This document shows positions 33,616 through 45,188 of a DNA stretch of 64,000 bases, piece after piece. Under the pieces are notes generated by a model. It had not been told where the DNA came from and ran no database searches. It was given only the letters and a program-made list of their open reading frames with translations. The stretch is from Paragyromitra xinjiangensis (Eukaryota; Ascomycota; Pezizomycetes; Pezizales; Discinaceae). The position numbers and the translations under genes are program-made. Each line of letters starts with the position of its first letter. Within the stretch, counting starts at the first letter, position 1. Location: contig JBCAMK010000007.1 in NCBI GenBank assembly GCA_038503065.1, forward strand, positions 1-64,000, in the 5' to 3' direction.

Positions 33616-35507
33616 ATGGCTGACGAAGCCAAAAAACTGGCTTCAGCCGCTGCAGAACTCACTGTTTCTGAAACTACAACTACCAGTCAGTGATCCCTCA
33701 TGACTCATTTTGGAATTTCGAGGAAATCCTCATTTTTTACCAACTTATCTCCACAAGACCAATCTGCTAATTCATGTTCAACAGTCTACATTGACGAGGA
33801 TGCTGGTGTTGACTCTGCCGAAACATCTGGTACCCAGGACAAACCGTTCAAATCCCTTATCGGAGCCTTGACACACACCTACAAGTTCCACCCCGATGCC
33901 AAATTTCAAGTTCGCAAATCTCTCTCTGGTCCTGATAATGAGGCTCGAAAAGACTACATGCCCGCTGCAAAAGCTGCTCTGAAAAAAGCTGCCAACCTGC
34001 ACGCTGCCAACCTCAAGAAACAAGCTAAACAAGCAGAAATCAGTGCCAAAGAGGCTGAAGCAAAAGCTGCGCGCGATGCACAGCTAGAAGAGGCGAAGAA
34101 GATTGTCATCAGTGAGGACCCAGCTCTACCTGCTGCGGTCAACATCAAGATCAGAGACAGTGTTCCTAGTCGCGGAAAGAGAATAAAGGTCTCCGGCTGG
34201 GTCCACAGATTGAGGGTTCAGAAGCAGCTGGTTTTCATCACACTCCGTGACGGAACCGGATATCTGCAATGTATCCTTGCCGACGAGCTGACAAAGACTT
34301 ACGATGCATTGACTTTGACCGTCGAGTCCACAGTCACTATTTATGGTATCATTCAACCGGTTCCTGAAGGTTCTCACGCACCAGATGGCCACGAGCTACA
34401 CGCAGACTACTTCAAGGTCGTTGGAAAGGCGCCAAGTGGTGACGAGGCCATTACCAACATCGTCGCGAAGGATGCGGATCCCCAAACCAAATATGACAAC
34501 AGACATCTCGTCATTCGTGGAGAGCAAGCTAGTGCTGTCCTAAAAGTTAGAGCCGGTGTACTAAGAGCTTTCCGTAAGACCTACGAAGAACTTGGTCTCC
34601 TCGAAGTCACCCCTCCCTGCATGGTCCAAACCCAAGTCGAAGGAGGTAGCACCCTTTTCGAATTCAACTACTACGGCGAGAAAGCCTATCTCACTCAATC
34701 ATCTCAACTCTACCTTGAAACGTGTCTCCCTTCGCTGGGCGACGTTTTCTGCATTCAAGAGTCTTTTCGCGCCGAGAAGTCCCTGACACGTCGTCACTTG
34801 TCGGAATACACACACATCGAAGCTGAACTGGCCTTTATTACTTTCGACGACCTCCTTTCGCACCTTGAGGAAACTATTTGCCGCACAATTGACCACGCCC
34901 TCGCCGACCCCCTGATCGCGGGCTATATTGCCGAGCTCAACCCAACCTTCAAAGCCCCTGCTCGGCCCTTTATGCGTATGTCCTATGCAGATGCAATCAA
35001 CTGGCTAAAGGAACGCGAAATCCCCAACGAGAACGGCCAACCGCATGAGTTCGGTGATGATATCGCGGAGGCAGCAGAGAGGAAAATGACAGACGAGATT
35101 GGATTGCCAATTTTCTTGACTAAGTTCCCGGTTGAGATTAAAGCTTTCTACATGAAGAAAGATCCCTCGGATCTGAGAGTAACGGAGAGTGTAGATTGTT
35201 TAATGCCAGGTGTAGGGGAGATTGTAGGTGGAAGTATGAGGATGGAAGGGCTGGAGGAATTGATGGAGGCGTATAAGAGGGAAGGAATTCCGCATGAGCC
35301 GTACTACTGGTTTACCGACCAGAGGAAGTGAGTTTGCCCTTACTTTTAAGTTGGATAGCTACTAATATGTGTATGCACAGATATGGAACTACTCCTCACG
35401 GTGGATACGGTCTTGGGCTGGAACGGTTCCTAGCATGGATGTGTGATCGCTTCACTGTTCGTGACTGCTCGCTTTATCCTCGCTGGACAGGGCGTTGCAC
35501 CCCATGA
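33616..35507 (+). CDS. DED81: Asparaginyl-tRNA synthetase, cytosolic
   Basis: Three exons (33616-33685, 33785-35327, 35381-35507) give 579 residues. The N-terminus begins [18 protein letters not shown] and continues into a Lys/Ala-rich helical extension typical of fungal cytosolic AsnRS. The OB-fold tRNA-binding domain contains [34 protein letters not shown]. The class IIb catalytic core shows motif 2 as [21 protein letters not shown] and motif 3 as [13 protein letters not shown]. It ends [16 protein letters not shown]. The family loads Asn onto tRNA-Asn. The third exon supplies motif 3, so the final splice is essential. Confidence 0.96.
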
Positions 35508-37131
35508 GAAATCTCGCTGGCAGGAGTTTTCGTTGAACGATTTTCTTATGATATGATGATCGGTGCGTGTGGCCGGCGATGCCCTTTTCTCTTCTACTCT
35601 TGTTTTTTTGTATCACATTTTCCTCTTTTAAGAGCGAGTTCTAGACGGAAATACGAAGCGAGGTATAGAAGAACTGTATGATTCTTTGTGATGTGGAATT
35701 TCTTGAAGCAGACAGCTGTTGTGGAATACCGAGTGACAACTCATGGCCTAGCCTAGCTTTCCTTCCCCACGAAAGATAAGTATAGTGGCCGGTACCTCTA
35801 GATGATGCATAATCGAAGGCTTACAACCTTTGCGTGGTCACTAGTTAAATGCCTGGAATAGGTGCTCCCCTGTAGACATCAGGTATCTTGTAGAACTCTG
35901 GCGATGAGGATATAAGCTATTAGCCCCAAAACTTCAGTTTTCTCTAGACCCTTGCGTGACTCCTACATCCCAATGATCTTATTTTCTTCCCGAAATGGAC
36001 ACCATAAACACTCCTCGCTAGCAGTAAATTGCACTCACCAGTCCCAAATGCCTCTAAGAAACGGACGGAACTACATAAATTTCCAATCGGCTCAAACCTT
36101 GAAGTAGAAAACCCAGAAATTTGTTTGAAGGATTGGCCAATTAATGATTTAAAGAAACCCTACTCTCCACTAGTTCAATGGCAGATAAACTACCGCGCAA
36201 TTCGAAACTGTGCCTGTTCGATTTTTGTACCTTCTTAGTTAAGAAGCCTTTCTCATATCGCAATAGCTAATATGATTGGGTTGTCCTGACATCACCTCGC
36301 CACAGATATTCGAATAGCATACAACCAAATTATTAATTACATACCAGTCTTCAATTACTAAAACAGCCAGACTCATCTCTGGGGCAAGAATATCTCGGAT
36401 GTTCTACCTCAATGCTTTGGGTGCGAAGACTCCAATTGGTGGATGGTCCGGAACGCGGATTGGCTCACTTCCAGCCAAGGGTAGACCACTGCTGCTTCGA
36501 TTGGGAACCAACAAATATCCGCCAAGTATCTATTCGGTCAACTCGACACCTATAACTTGACTGTCTTTCAGGGACTGACGGCGTTGATCGGTGGGAGGGT
36601 AGAAGTGTTATGGGGGGATTTTTTGGTCTAAACATTACTCCATATGCCTAGCGTTGAGTATATCCGATTCCCAACGAAACATCAGATACTGAATCAAGCC
36701 AGGACAAACACATCGTGGGGAAACAAGACTTGCGCCCCGAGCGTGCGATCAGACGCAAAATGTTCCTCACTCGATTGGGCGGGAGACCCGTTTCTGGACA
36801 TCACCTACGATTGGGATCCACAATACTTGGATTTCCCCTAACTTACGACCAGTACTCCTTATTGTCATGAAATTTCGTTAATTCTTCAAGCTTACTTCGT
36901 AATATAACTATATTCTACCTACTCTCCTGCTCCACCGCTTCCGTATAGCCGTTTGCCTTGCTAACAATTTATATTGCTCGTATTACCAGCTACCTATCGG
37001 CTGCTCCACGCCCACAACCATTTCCAGTAGCTTCTTAACAAGTTATCTATGTATCTTAACGCGTAAAAATAGCTCGACACAATCTACCTAGATACCCCGA
37101 GCATACCAACATAACGGAATTGGTGTCATCA
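35508..37131. other. Long intergenic region with a possible decayed coding stretch
   Basis: No intact gene is supported. At 36379-36480 one frame reads WGKNISDVLPQCFGCEDSNWWMVRNADW before a stop, and another protein-like frame covers 36644-36841. Together these suggest an eroded gene, but I cannot name the family. Confidence 0.35.
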
Positions 37132-38250
37132 CTAAACTGCCTGGGAGACTCTCCTCGGTGCCGGCAAGAAGCTCTTCGGGAGAGACTTCGGAAGACTCCT
37201 CGAGGTCACTACAACCGGGTTCTTCGGAGAAGCTCTCGGAATAGCCTTCGGGAGACTCTTTGGGACCGGCTTTGATGGAGCTTTGGCTTGGTCCTTGGGA
37301 AGAGCCTGTGGGAGAGGCTTGGGAAGGCTTTTTGGGGTAGGCTTTGGTAGACTCTTCGGGGTTGCTTTGAGGGGACCTTTTGCAACGGGCTGCGGCAGGG
37401 TCTTTTGGGGAAGCTTTGAGAGAGGCTTCGGGAGACTGCTTTGGAGAACTTTTGGGGAGCTTTTTGGAAGGCTCTTTGGAAGCGTCTGTGGGAGGGTCTT
37501 CTCGACAGGCTTTGAGGGTGGCTCCGGGGTCGCTTCCGAGGGGCTTTTTGGAGTAGTTCGCTGAACTATCTTCGGGAGGGCTTTGGGGAGGGCCTTCGCT
37601 GGGCCTTTCGGGCTCGGTTTCGGGATGTTCTTCTGGACAGGCTTCGGCAGCTTCTCGGGGGTTGCTTTCGGGAGGCTCTTTGGGGCTTGTGGGACAGGTT
37701 TCGGTGAGCTTCCTGGGGTCAATTTCAGGAGATTCTTCGGGAAGGACTGAGGGGATGGCTTTGCCTGGCCTTTTGGGAGGGGCTTTGGCGAGCTCTTGGG
37801 GAGTGCCTGTGGAGACTTCGGGGCAGTCTTTGAAAGGGGCTTTTGGACATTTTTCGGTAGACTTTTTAGAGTCGCTTTCGGGAGGGTTTTTGGTTGCGTC
37901 TTCGGTTGCGTTTTCGGAAGCACCTCCTGAAGTGGCTTCGGGACGGTCTTGGAAGCGGGTCTCGGGAGACCCTTCGGGGTCACTTTCAGGGGCTTAGGGG
38001 AATTCTTCGGGAGAGACTTCGGGGATAGTTTTTTCTGTGAAATTTCCGTAGAGCTCTCTAGAGTCGCTTCCAGAGGGCTATCTAGCATTGCCGTCTTGCG
38101 TGCTGTTGAACGCTTTGTGGGGCGCGTTGAAGACGGGAACAGGGAAGCCAGATAGCGAGAGATCCGGGAACGCTTCGGCGGCACTACGGGATTAGCGTCA
38201 TTGGGCACGCTCTTGTGCTTCTGATGACGCTGAGAGCCACCAAGAGGCAT
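37132..38250 (-). CDS. Pro/Lys-rich tetrapeptide-repeat protein
   Basis: One exon of 372 residues starts at an ATG (38250). Residues 1-75 are basic and Ser-rich (PPKRSRISRYLASLF, RPTKRSTARKT) and look like a nuclear-localisation region. From about residue 75 to the end the protein is a nearly continuous run of four-residue units x-x-P-K (for example SLPK, PTPK, PLPK, ALPK). At DNA level this is a degenerate 12-bp repeat. No signal peptide or membrane segment is visible. The pattern resembles histone-H1-like or other polycationic disordered proteins. I do not recognise a named family. Confidence 0.6.
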   Translation of the reverse strand: MPLGGSQRHQKHKSVPNDANPVVPPKRSRISRYLASLFPSSTRPTKRSTARKTAMLDSPLEATLESSTEISQKKLSPKSLPKNSPKPLKVTPKGLPRPASKTVPKPLQEVLPKTQPKTQPKTLPKATLKSLPKNVQKPLSKTAPKSPQALPKSSPKPLPKGQAKPSPQSFPKNLLKLTPGSSPKPVPQAPKSLPKATPEKLPKPVQKNIPKPSPKGPAKALPKALPKIVQRTTPKSPSEATPEPPSKPVEKTLPQTLPKSLPKSSPKVLQSSLPKPLSKLPQKTLPQPVAKGPLKATPKSLPKPTPKSLPKPLPQALPKDQAKAPSKPVPKSLPKAIPRASPKNPVVVTSRSLPKSLPKSFLPAPRRVSQAV

Positions 38251-39165
38251 TGTGTTAGTGAAGGTCTTTGTTGAAGAAGAGAGAACGGAATCCGAAGGAG
38301 ATGATGTTGGGCCTGATGGGCGCTACGGTAGATGCGCCCGGGTATAATTGTTGATGCAGCAGGGCTGTTAGTCAGAGATAATTCCAAAACACGCAATTAC
38401 ATGTATTCCCGAATCATCCATCTTCGTGCAGTATTGAATGAGGGCGCGGATGTGTCTGTGTTTCCGGTTCAGGTAATGGCGTTTCAGCATACTTGAAATT
38501 TCAATGGTTTCAGAGTATTAATAACTCTGGTGTTTCTTTTTCTCAACGCTTCTGTGACTTCTCAAGATAATCCGGCTATAGCATGCAGACAAACCTGCAA
38601 TTGCGCGGAACGAGGCGATAGTAGGACCGATAAGCGGATAGCAGCAGGAAATGAACCGATTGAATGGGTCGGCAGAGTACAAGAAACCAAGGGTTTTCTA
38701 AACCCACAAGATGCACAAACATCGTTGTGTAGTACTGTCGAGTGACTTCCTGTGAGGCATTTCCTGTAAGGCATGGAGCAAACAGCGCCCTTCTCCACAG
38801 TCGCCTGTGATAATATTCATGTCTAACCCTCAAATAGCAAATAATCGATACAGTTTGTATTAATCCCTATACTATGAAATTCCCGTTTTACTATAGCCAC
38901 TAAATCATCACATTAATACATGTAGTTCATATTGCCGCTGCCCGGTGGGGTAAAATCGAGACACCTCAGGCCTCACTACATGTGGATTCAGACACGCACG
39001 CAATTGTAACTACAAACTGCATGCACAAGATCTCAACTCCTATCGCCCAATTTCAACCCTAACCCTACATATTGCTACTTGTTTCTTGGCACTCCTGGAA
39101 ACTGATTTTCGCGATAACACAGACTTAAACGCACCTCACACAGATTTAAAACCTTCGCTACCACC
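38251..39165. other. Intergenic between divergent genes
   Basis: No gene is supported. The part next to 39166 carries the telobox-like element listed separately. Confidence 0.5.
39055..39069 (+). promoter_or_regulatory. Telobox-like element upstream of uS19m
   Basis: AACCCTAACCCTACA lies about 100 bp before the start codon of the mitochondrial ribosomal protein gene. It is a tandem ACCCTAA site of the type bound by Tbf1/Rap1-class proteins in other fungi. Function here is inferred. Confidence 0.5.
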
Positions 39166-39734
39166 ATGTTTCCCACAAGAGCCTTGTTCAAGCGCTCGAT
39201 CTGGAAGGGTTTGCTGGCCCTCTCCAAATACCTCTAACAACCCAATGGCAGCCATGTGCTAACTTTGCGGGTTTTACCAGGTCCATTCGTTGTTCAGTCA
39301 GTAAACCCCACGGATTCTCCTTCACCTCCCACCCCGCTCTCGGCATCCCACCTCTAGGTTTCCTTGGCTAATCCCCGGAAATGATAGATTACCGTTGCCT
39401 TTCACCCGCCCGAAAGAAGGCGAATGGCATACACCGATTGAGACCCGTGCACGCAGCTGCACGATTGTCCCGCAGTTTGTGGGGTTCAGGTTCAAGGTGC
39501 ATAATGGGAAGATGTATCACGAATTTACGGTGACGGAAGATATGGTGGGCCATAAGTTGGGGGAGTTTTCTCCGTAAGTGATTCCCTCTCCAGCGGATTG
39601 GGAGTTGGTTGAGGGGAAGTGGAAGTTGGGACAGGTCTTGGAGCGGGAAGACGGAATGGGGTTATGATGGCTGACTTTGACGGTGATGTAGAACGAGACA
39701 CCGGTTCACGTACAAGATGTCGAAGAACAAATAA
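39166..39734 (+). CDS. MRPS19: Mitochondrial small-subunit ribosomal protein uS19m
   Basis: Four exons (39166-39208, 39281-39296, 39388-39573, 39692-39734) give 95 residues, the usual size. It starts [19 protein letters not shown]. The S19 signature is [36 protein letters not shown], and it ends [13 protein letters not shown]. Exon 2 is only 16 nt; it supplies GPFVV and keeps frame on both sides. S19 sits in the head of the small subunit. The gene is convergent with the lipoate ligase. Confidence 0.95.
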
Positions 39735-39898
39735 ACGGGACTTTGTTTGGCTCGCTGGTTCCCTTGTATATTTCTACTGTAAAAATGATATCAAACAATT
39801 CTATCCGTCCTGTTTCCATCGGCGCCAATAATGCTTTAGATTTAGCAAATCAATCAAAACCCACCAAAGTCTAAAGCCCCATTCTACAACACTACATA

Positions 39899-41177
39899 CT
39901 ACCGACCTCCCCATCTCGTTCTCCCAAGAACACTCTCAATCCAAACCCCCAGTGTATCACCCGCCTCGCTTTTGATATGACTCCTGATGACCCCACCGTC
40001 AAACTTCTTTCCAACGAGCCCATGTATAGTATTGTGTGCTGAAGCATTAGCAGATTCGATGATCCCCTTGTTGGCTACTATAGATATCTCTACGTCTTCT
40101 GGGGGTTGTGGCACCCCCTCCGGAATCGGCGGAGACCCTTCTAGAGGCGGGATAGAGAATGTGAGCTGTGGAGTTTGGCCGTAGATCCACTCTGGTGACT
40201 ATTGAAATATCAGCACCAGTTTTGTCCAAGAAATAGGGTGAGAGTATGCGAACCTCAAGCTCTTCAACTCCCTTTCTGATTTTCTCTACATTTAATGCCT
40301 CCTCTCCAACGTAGCAAACGCCAACTTCTTGTTCGGAACTTGCATCTTGCTGCTGCATCGCAGCATCTAAAACCCCCAACTTCTCATCACCCACATACAT
40401 CCTCCCAAACTCTCTCACCACAGCTCCTACAAAACTTTCTCTCTCCACACCCACATTCGCCACAGGACTCCTAACACTATCCACTCCTCTCGCCTTCAAC
40501 CACCCTCTCGCAGGACTCCTCAAATAAGCCCTCACATCCTCCAACCTCGAATCCAGCAGCATAGTCCCATGATGATAACTCCTCAACCTCGTAAGCTTAA
40601 ACGCCGACCCGGAGATCTTCTTCGTCCCCTCTGGCGTCTCCTCCATCCTTGTCCGTTCCGCAGCCATCCCAGAAGGAAGCAAAACTATATCATGTCTCTT
40701 ATTGACCGTAGCAGACTTGACTCCCAGCCTGTGTAAAGCACGCACTACCATCTCTGCGTGTCTGTCCCTGTCGAAGCTTGCAGACGGCATACATACAGAG
40801 TAATTCACGTTCCCCATATCATGAAACACTGTACCTCCACCGCTCCGACGTCGTACTAGGTTGATTTTAGGTCCATCTGGTTTATGGAGAAGAGGCAAGT
40901 TGACTTCGACCCATGGGTTCTGGTTCCTCCCGATGACGATACAGGGGGTATTAGTGTACAGGAATAACACGGTTGATTTTTCAGGTGTGGTCTGGAAGAG
41001 GTGGTGTTCAATTGAGAGGTTGAGGTAGGGTGAGTGTGAAGTAGATATGTAGATTTGAATAGGTGTTTGTGAGGTTGAGAGGGTGGGGAATGTCGAGAGA
41101 GCTCTTTTGGAGCTGGGGTGTGAGATTTGGCGACTGAGGGGTTGGAGAAATTGTAAGAGGCCTCGTGAGGGTGACAT
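39899..41177 (-). CDS. AIM22: Lipoate-protein ligase A-like protein (Aim22 type), mitochondrial
   Basis: Two exons (41177-40254, 40198-39899) give 407 residues. The first 35 or so residues are Arg/Ser-rich without acidic residues, consistent with a mitochondrial presequence. The biotin/lipoate ligase fold is visible in NLSIEHHLFQ, the PCIVIGRNQNPWVEVN segment, the glycine-rich RRRSGGGTVFHDMGNVNYSV, the lysine-containing ISGSAFKLTRLRSYHHGTMLL and the C-terminal domain after the intron (SPEWIYGQTPQLTFSIPP). Enzymes of this family attach lipoyl groups to 2-oxoacid dehydrogenases and glycine-cleavage H protein. A telobox-like CCCTAACCCTT lies at 41232-41242, about 55 bp upstream. Confidence 0.92.
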
Positions 41178-42307
41178 TGTGGTATGGAGCTGTGGGAGAG
41201 AAGTTGGGAGAGATGGGAATATATTGGGTATCCCTAACCCTTAATTACTCGGCGTCGCAGAGCCGCATAGCTTGGCAGTTTAAGCCGTAAAGTTCCTAAA
41301 TAAAGCAGAAGCAACCTCTAATATCCTAAACCTCGTTATAGATTGTTTTACTGTTGAGGAACCATAAAGGCTTTGAATGATAAAGTTCCCCAACCACCAG
41401 AGCTGCATCCAGTCAGAACCTTACCACAGTTAAACAGATTCAAGACATAATACCTATTAAAGATAAAAAGACGTCGATTTTGTATGTTCTATGCTGTTCC
41501 CTGGATCACTTGTTATTCTAGAACGACAAAAAAAACATGGCTATCCACATTCCTGTCTCCTCAGTCCCCATTTCTCTGTAGTCGGTCATAACTGCTCCGA
41601 ATTTCATAAAGATTCATCGTCCGAGGCTTCCACCGTTACTCCGTAGTAGTACCAACACGCAATTTCCGCAATGATCTTCCCGCTACCCCGCAAAGTACCC
41701 CACTCTGTACTCCACCGATCGGACCTCGGACCGACATACCGGAACCTTGGGGTCAAAATGTATCTTTCCACTATTCCTCCAGATACGACCCTTACAATGA
41801 GGACCGATTACTGTTCCAGGGTCATTACTAATGAAGCTGAGTGATACCTTGTGATCTGAGTGGCAGCGAGTTTATCTACAATCACCCCCTCGATGACAAC
41901 CTACTCGACATCTTTGATTCCTTCCTGTTGATAGCGAAATTTGGGTTCTGCTTTTAAGAATGGGTTTAAAAGGTAGAGAGTGACTTGGAGGGTAGGTTTC
42001 TGTTACTTGGTTGAAATGCGTGCTCACCTGATCCACTGCAGCTAGTGGTTAAAAAAGCACCTCCAGTCGCAATCGCTATGTGTATTAATCGGACTTATGT
42101 ATTGTGTATAATACCCGTGGAGTAGTGAATCATAAAATAAGTATCCTGACATTGCCCAATGGAGAAAAAAAGCTACGTCCAAAAATATCACTAGCAGCAC
42201 CCAACACCACCGAGAGTTAACCCTCCTCACTGCCCAAAAACTCCACTACTTCATCACATGAACTTGATGCTCTATACCTTAAAAGAACACATTATTTCGG
42301 ATACTAA
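41178..42307. other. Intergenic region
   Basis: No gene is supported over about 1.1 kb. A telobox-like motif is at 41232-41242. The remainder is of ordinary composition, with a single short open frame (42042-42230) that looks accidental. Confidence 0.5.
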
Positions 42308-43567
42308 CTAAGCGGTTTCTTCAGCAGTGGCGGGGTCCCTTGTGTTAACTATGACCCCTTTATCTAAGACACCGCCTCTCTCTTGAAGTAATTTGACCAC
42401 ATTTTCATGGGAATTTTTGGCTGCTCTCATAAGTGGTGTCCTCCCCTTCTCGTCCTTCATAGTCGGGTCTGCACCAAGATCAAGCAGCATCCTAACTGTC
42501 GCTTCCTGACCACGTTGAGCTGCAAAATGAAGTGCGGTCTTTGAAGAGCGACGTATGTTGCGCGAATTGATATCGAAGCCGTGGCTTAACATGAACTTAA
42601 TGATGTCGTTATTCCCGAAATATCCAGCCCAAGTTAATGCCGGCGGTCCACCAGCCCTCTTTCGCCAATTTTTATCGCCATCGATTTCAAGCAGCTTGCC
42701 CAATAGCAAGCCCATGACTCTACTATTTCCCGGGATCGTGTTCGCTGTCCATATTGGCATGAAGCCAGTGCTTGCACCGTACTCGAGCAGAAGACTCGTC
42801 ATCGCTTCATTCCTTTCCTTGACCGCATAATGAAGCGCTGGCCCCGACGTTCCGCGATAATAATTGATGGTGGTATCAGCACCATTTTCGAGCAAAAATC
42901 GTGCGATTTCTTCATGCCCGAACCTAACTGCATACTGAAGTGCAGTGTATGTAGTTCTAGTACGGGGAGTTATATAGGCTCCTCGTTCGATCAACAATCT
43001 GACCAACCCAGGGAGACGACAAATAGCTATATTCAGGGTCGTCTGCCGCTCTAAATTAAAAATGAGGTCCGCCTCACTGGGAAGAGACCGGTACATTAGT
43101 TTGAGGCCGTTCGGGATATCACGGCCGAGGATATTGGGATCGGCACCCCTATCAAGCAAAATGGTGGCTGCGGTCTCATTGCTTTCTGTAATAGCTCGAA
43201 AGAGCGGCGTCATCCCGTAAATATCGCGCGCGTCTATCTCAGCTCCATGATCCAAGAGAAACCGGAGGACTGCTTCGTTTTTGCCATTTACAGCGGCGAG
43301 GTGGAGTGCCGTGTAATCATAGGTATCCCGTAAATCAAATTTTATACTTTTCTCGAAAAGCAAAGTGACTAGCGACAGATGTCCACGGCTCACAGCCCAA
43401 TGGACTGCCGTCTCACCACAGTGATCCTGGACAGCGAGGCGGTGTATGACTGGTGTCAGGAGGTGTTTGAAGGAACTGTTTGTTCGAAGGAAGGAACTGA
43501 GATCTTTAGCATCGAGGATTTCGGCGATCAAAAGGAGGATTTCATTTGGACAATCTAGGAGTTGCAT
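42308..43567 (-). CDS. F-box-like ankyrin-repeat protein
   Basis: One exon of 419 residues starts at the ATG at 43567 (MQLLDCPNEILLLIAEIL); the frame runs a further 31 residues upstream only from a GTG. The N-terminal LDCPNEILLLIAEILDAKDLSSFLRTN is F-box-like. About nine ankyrin repeats follow, for example TAVHWAVSRGHLSLVTLLFE, TALHLAAVNGKNEAVLRFLLDHGA and TALHFAAQRGQEATVRMLLDLGA. No other domain is seen. It is divergent from the mitochondrial GGQ gene, with only about 150 bp between starts. Confidence 0.82.
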   Translation of the reverse strand: MQLLDCPNEILLLIAEILDAKDLSSFLRTNSSFKHLLTPVIHRLAVQDHCGETAVHWAVSRGHLSLVTLLFEKSIKFDLRDTYDYTALHLAAVNGKNEAVLRFLLDHGAEIDARDIYGMTPLFRAITESNETAATILLDRGADPNILGRDIPNGLKLMYRSLPSEADLIFNLERQTTLNIAICRLPGLVRLLIERGAYITPRTRTTYTALQYAVRFGHEEIARFLLENGADTTINYYRGTSGPALHYAVKERNEAMTSLLLEYGASTGFMPIWTANTIPGNSRVMGLLLGKLLEIDGDKNWRKRAGGPPALTWAGYFGNNDIIKFMLSHGFDINSRNIRRSSKTALHFAAQRGQEATVRMLLDLGADPTMKDEKGRTPLMRAAKNSHENVVKLLQERGGVLDKGVIVNTRDPATAEETA

Positions 43568-43715
43568 TGTGAATTTTGACTCCTCGCTTTTTGATGACTT
43601 GGAGAGGTTGCGAGATAATGGTGTTGCCCGCGCTAGACCCTGTCTTGACCCTATCGCCACGTGATCCTGATAACATCAACACTCCAACCTGAACAAAATA
43701 CCCCCACGTCCAACG

Positions 43716-44448
43716 ATGTTTCTCTCTCGCCAATTACGGTTTCGTGCAGCTTCAATTCCCCAAAACAGATCAACAGTCTTTTTCTTCCTGAATAGACGCT
43801 TCACAAGTTCATCCGCCTCAGACGGAGAGACAGAGGAGCAGCTCTCTCAGGCACGAAAATGGCTCTCTTCCTTCACCCCCGAGAACTTACCCCGGAAAAA
43901 CTGTGTAGTTACGTTTTCACGTGCCTCAGGTCCTGGTAGTTCCCCCACTCCCTCTTTCCTATCCGTGTTGAAATTAATCCGTGTAAAGGTGGACAGAATG
44001 TTAACAAGTACATCTCAACCTCCTACCCAACTTTTCATATAAAGAAATGAGCCGCTGCCAAAAGAGGGAAATTTTTGTTAAGCAAAAACTTGGTTTTTCA
44101 TTCAAGGTTAAACACCAAAGCGACTCTTCGACTTGATCTAGAGGAACACGGCCACTTCATCAACCCCTATATTTTAGAAAAAGTTCGACAGAATGTATGC
44201 TAAAACTCACCTCTCCAAACACCCAAGCTATCATCCGTTTCGGTTAAGCTTACGAAGGGCGATAGTCAACCTACGTTACCAAGCACGATGAAATCGTGAT
44301 CCAGTGCGATACACATAGGAACCAAATCAAGAACATCGAGGAATGCTTCCAGAGGCTGTATTCAGCAATCGCAAACGCGGCAAAGCTTCCTGGAGAAACC
44401 ACAGAGGAAACGAAGAAAAAAGTTGCGAAAATGTTTGATTGCCCTTAA
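43716..44448 (+). CDS. Mitochondrial GGQ peptidyl-tRNA hydrolase (release-factor-like, ICT1/MTRFR class)
   Basis: Four exons (43716-43935, 43989-44007, 44107-44194, 44266-44448) give 169 residues. The first 35 or so residues (MFLSRQLRFRAASIPQNRS) form a basic mitochondrial presequence. The catalytic motif reads ASGPGGQNVNKLNTKATLRLDL across two splice junctions. The later segment TKHDEIVIQCDTHRNQIKNIEECFQRLY is typical of the family. There is no codon-recognition domain. Such proteins hydrolyse peptidyl-tRNA on stalled mitochondrial ribosomes. The C-terminus stops at KMFDCP without the usual Lys/Arg-rich tail that enters the mRNA channel, so function may be altered or a further exon may be missed. 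Confidence 0.88.
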
Positions 44449-45188
44449 CCCTCCAATCAATGATACGAAAAACCTTTGCTGATAGGATCCGGCCATAGTG
44501 AGAAAAAGAACAAGGAGCGACGGTTACAAGAGAAGAAAATGCACAGTAGCAAGAAAAGTTCGAGGCGAGGCCCGCGAGATGACTGAGGAAAATGGGATAA
44601 TGGTTTCTATCCCTATTATATAAAGGCAGCTTTCTCGCAATCGGCGCGAACTTGATAAATTTCACCAATTTCTCAGCCCAGTTCCTAAGCTCGACCAGAT
44701 ATAGCTTGATTCCTAAACAGCGGTAGCTTAGACCACGGTAGAGAGGTGTCACCACTAGAATATCCAAGCCGGAGACTTTGATACTGTTTACCAAAAATTT
44801 TTATCATCATATATGGTAACCGGTGGACACGCGTATTCATGGCTAGAAAAGTGCAAGGGGCAGGATAGTGGCTTTTCTGAGGGAGGTTCCTTCTGCCTTA
44901 CAGTAGGGGAACATACATGATAAAACCTAAGGTGCGAGGGCATATGGTCAAACCTCAATCGATTTCCTTCGATTGTATAAATCGAGTGATATCCGATGAC
45001 TATGAGCTAGGGCTCATCCTTGTACTCGCTAAGAAATTAGGTAGATTTCTCTAGGCTTGCATCCTTACCCACCCTCATCTTTTCTTAGTATGGCGCTGAT
45101 CAAATACAAGTAATTTGCCGTCGAAACTAGATAAGCAAATGTGAATTTGTGAAATTCTTAAAACACAAGTCTTCTAGGAGAGCTGCGG
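44449..45188. other. Intergenic between convergent genes
   Basis: No gene is supported. A minus-strand frame at 44327-44794 partly overlaps the GGQ gene's last exon and looks accidental. Confidence 0.5.

Noticed and set aside
37283..37997. Plus-strand glycine/phenylalanine-rich frames
   Set aside because: They are complementary readings of the x-x-P-K repeat gene and have the composition expected from that repeat.
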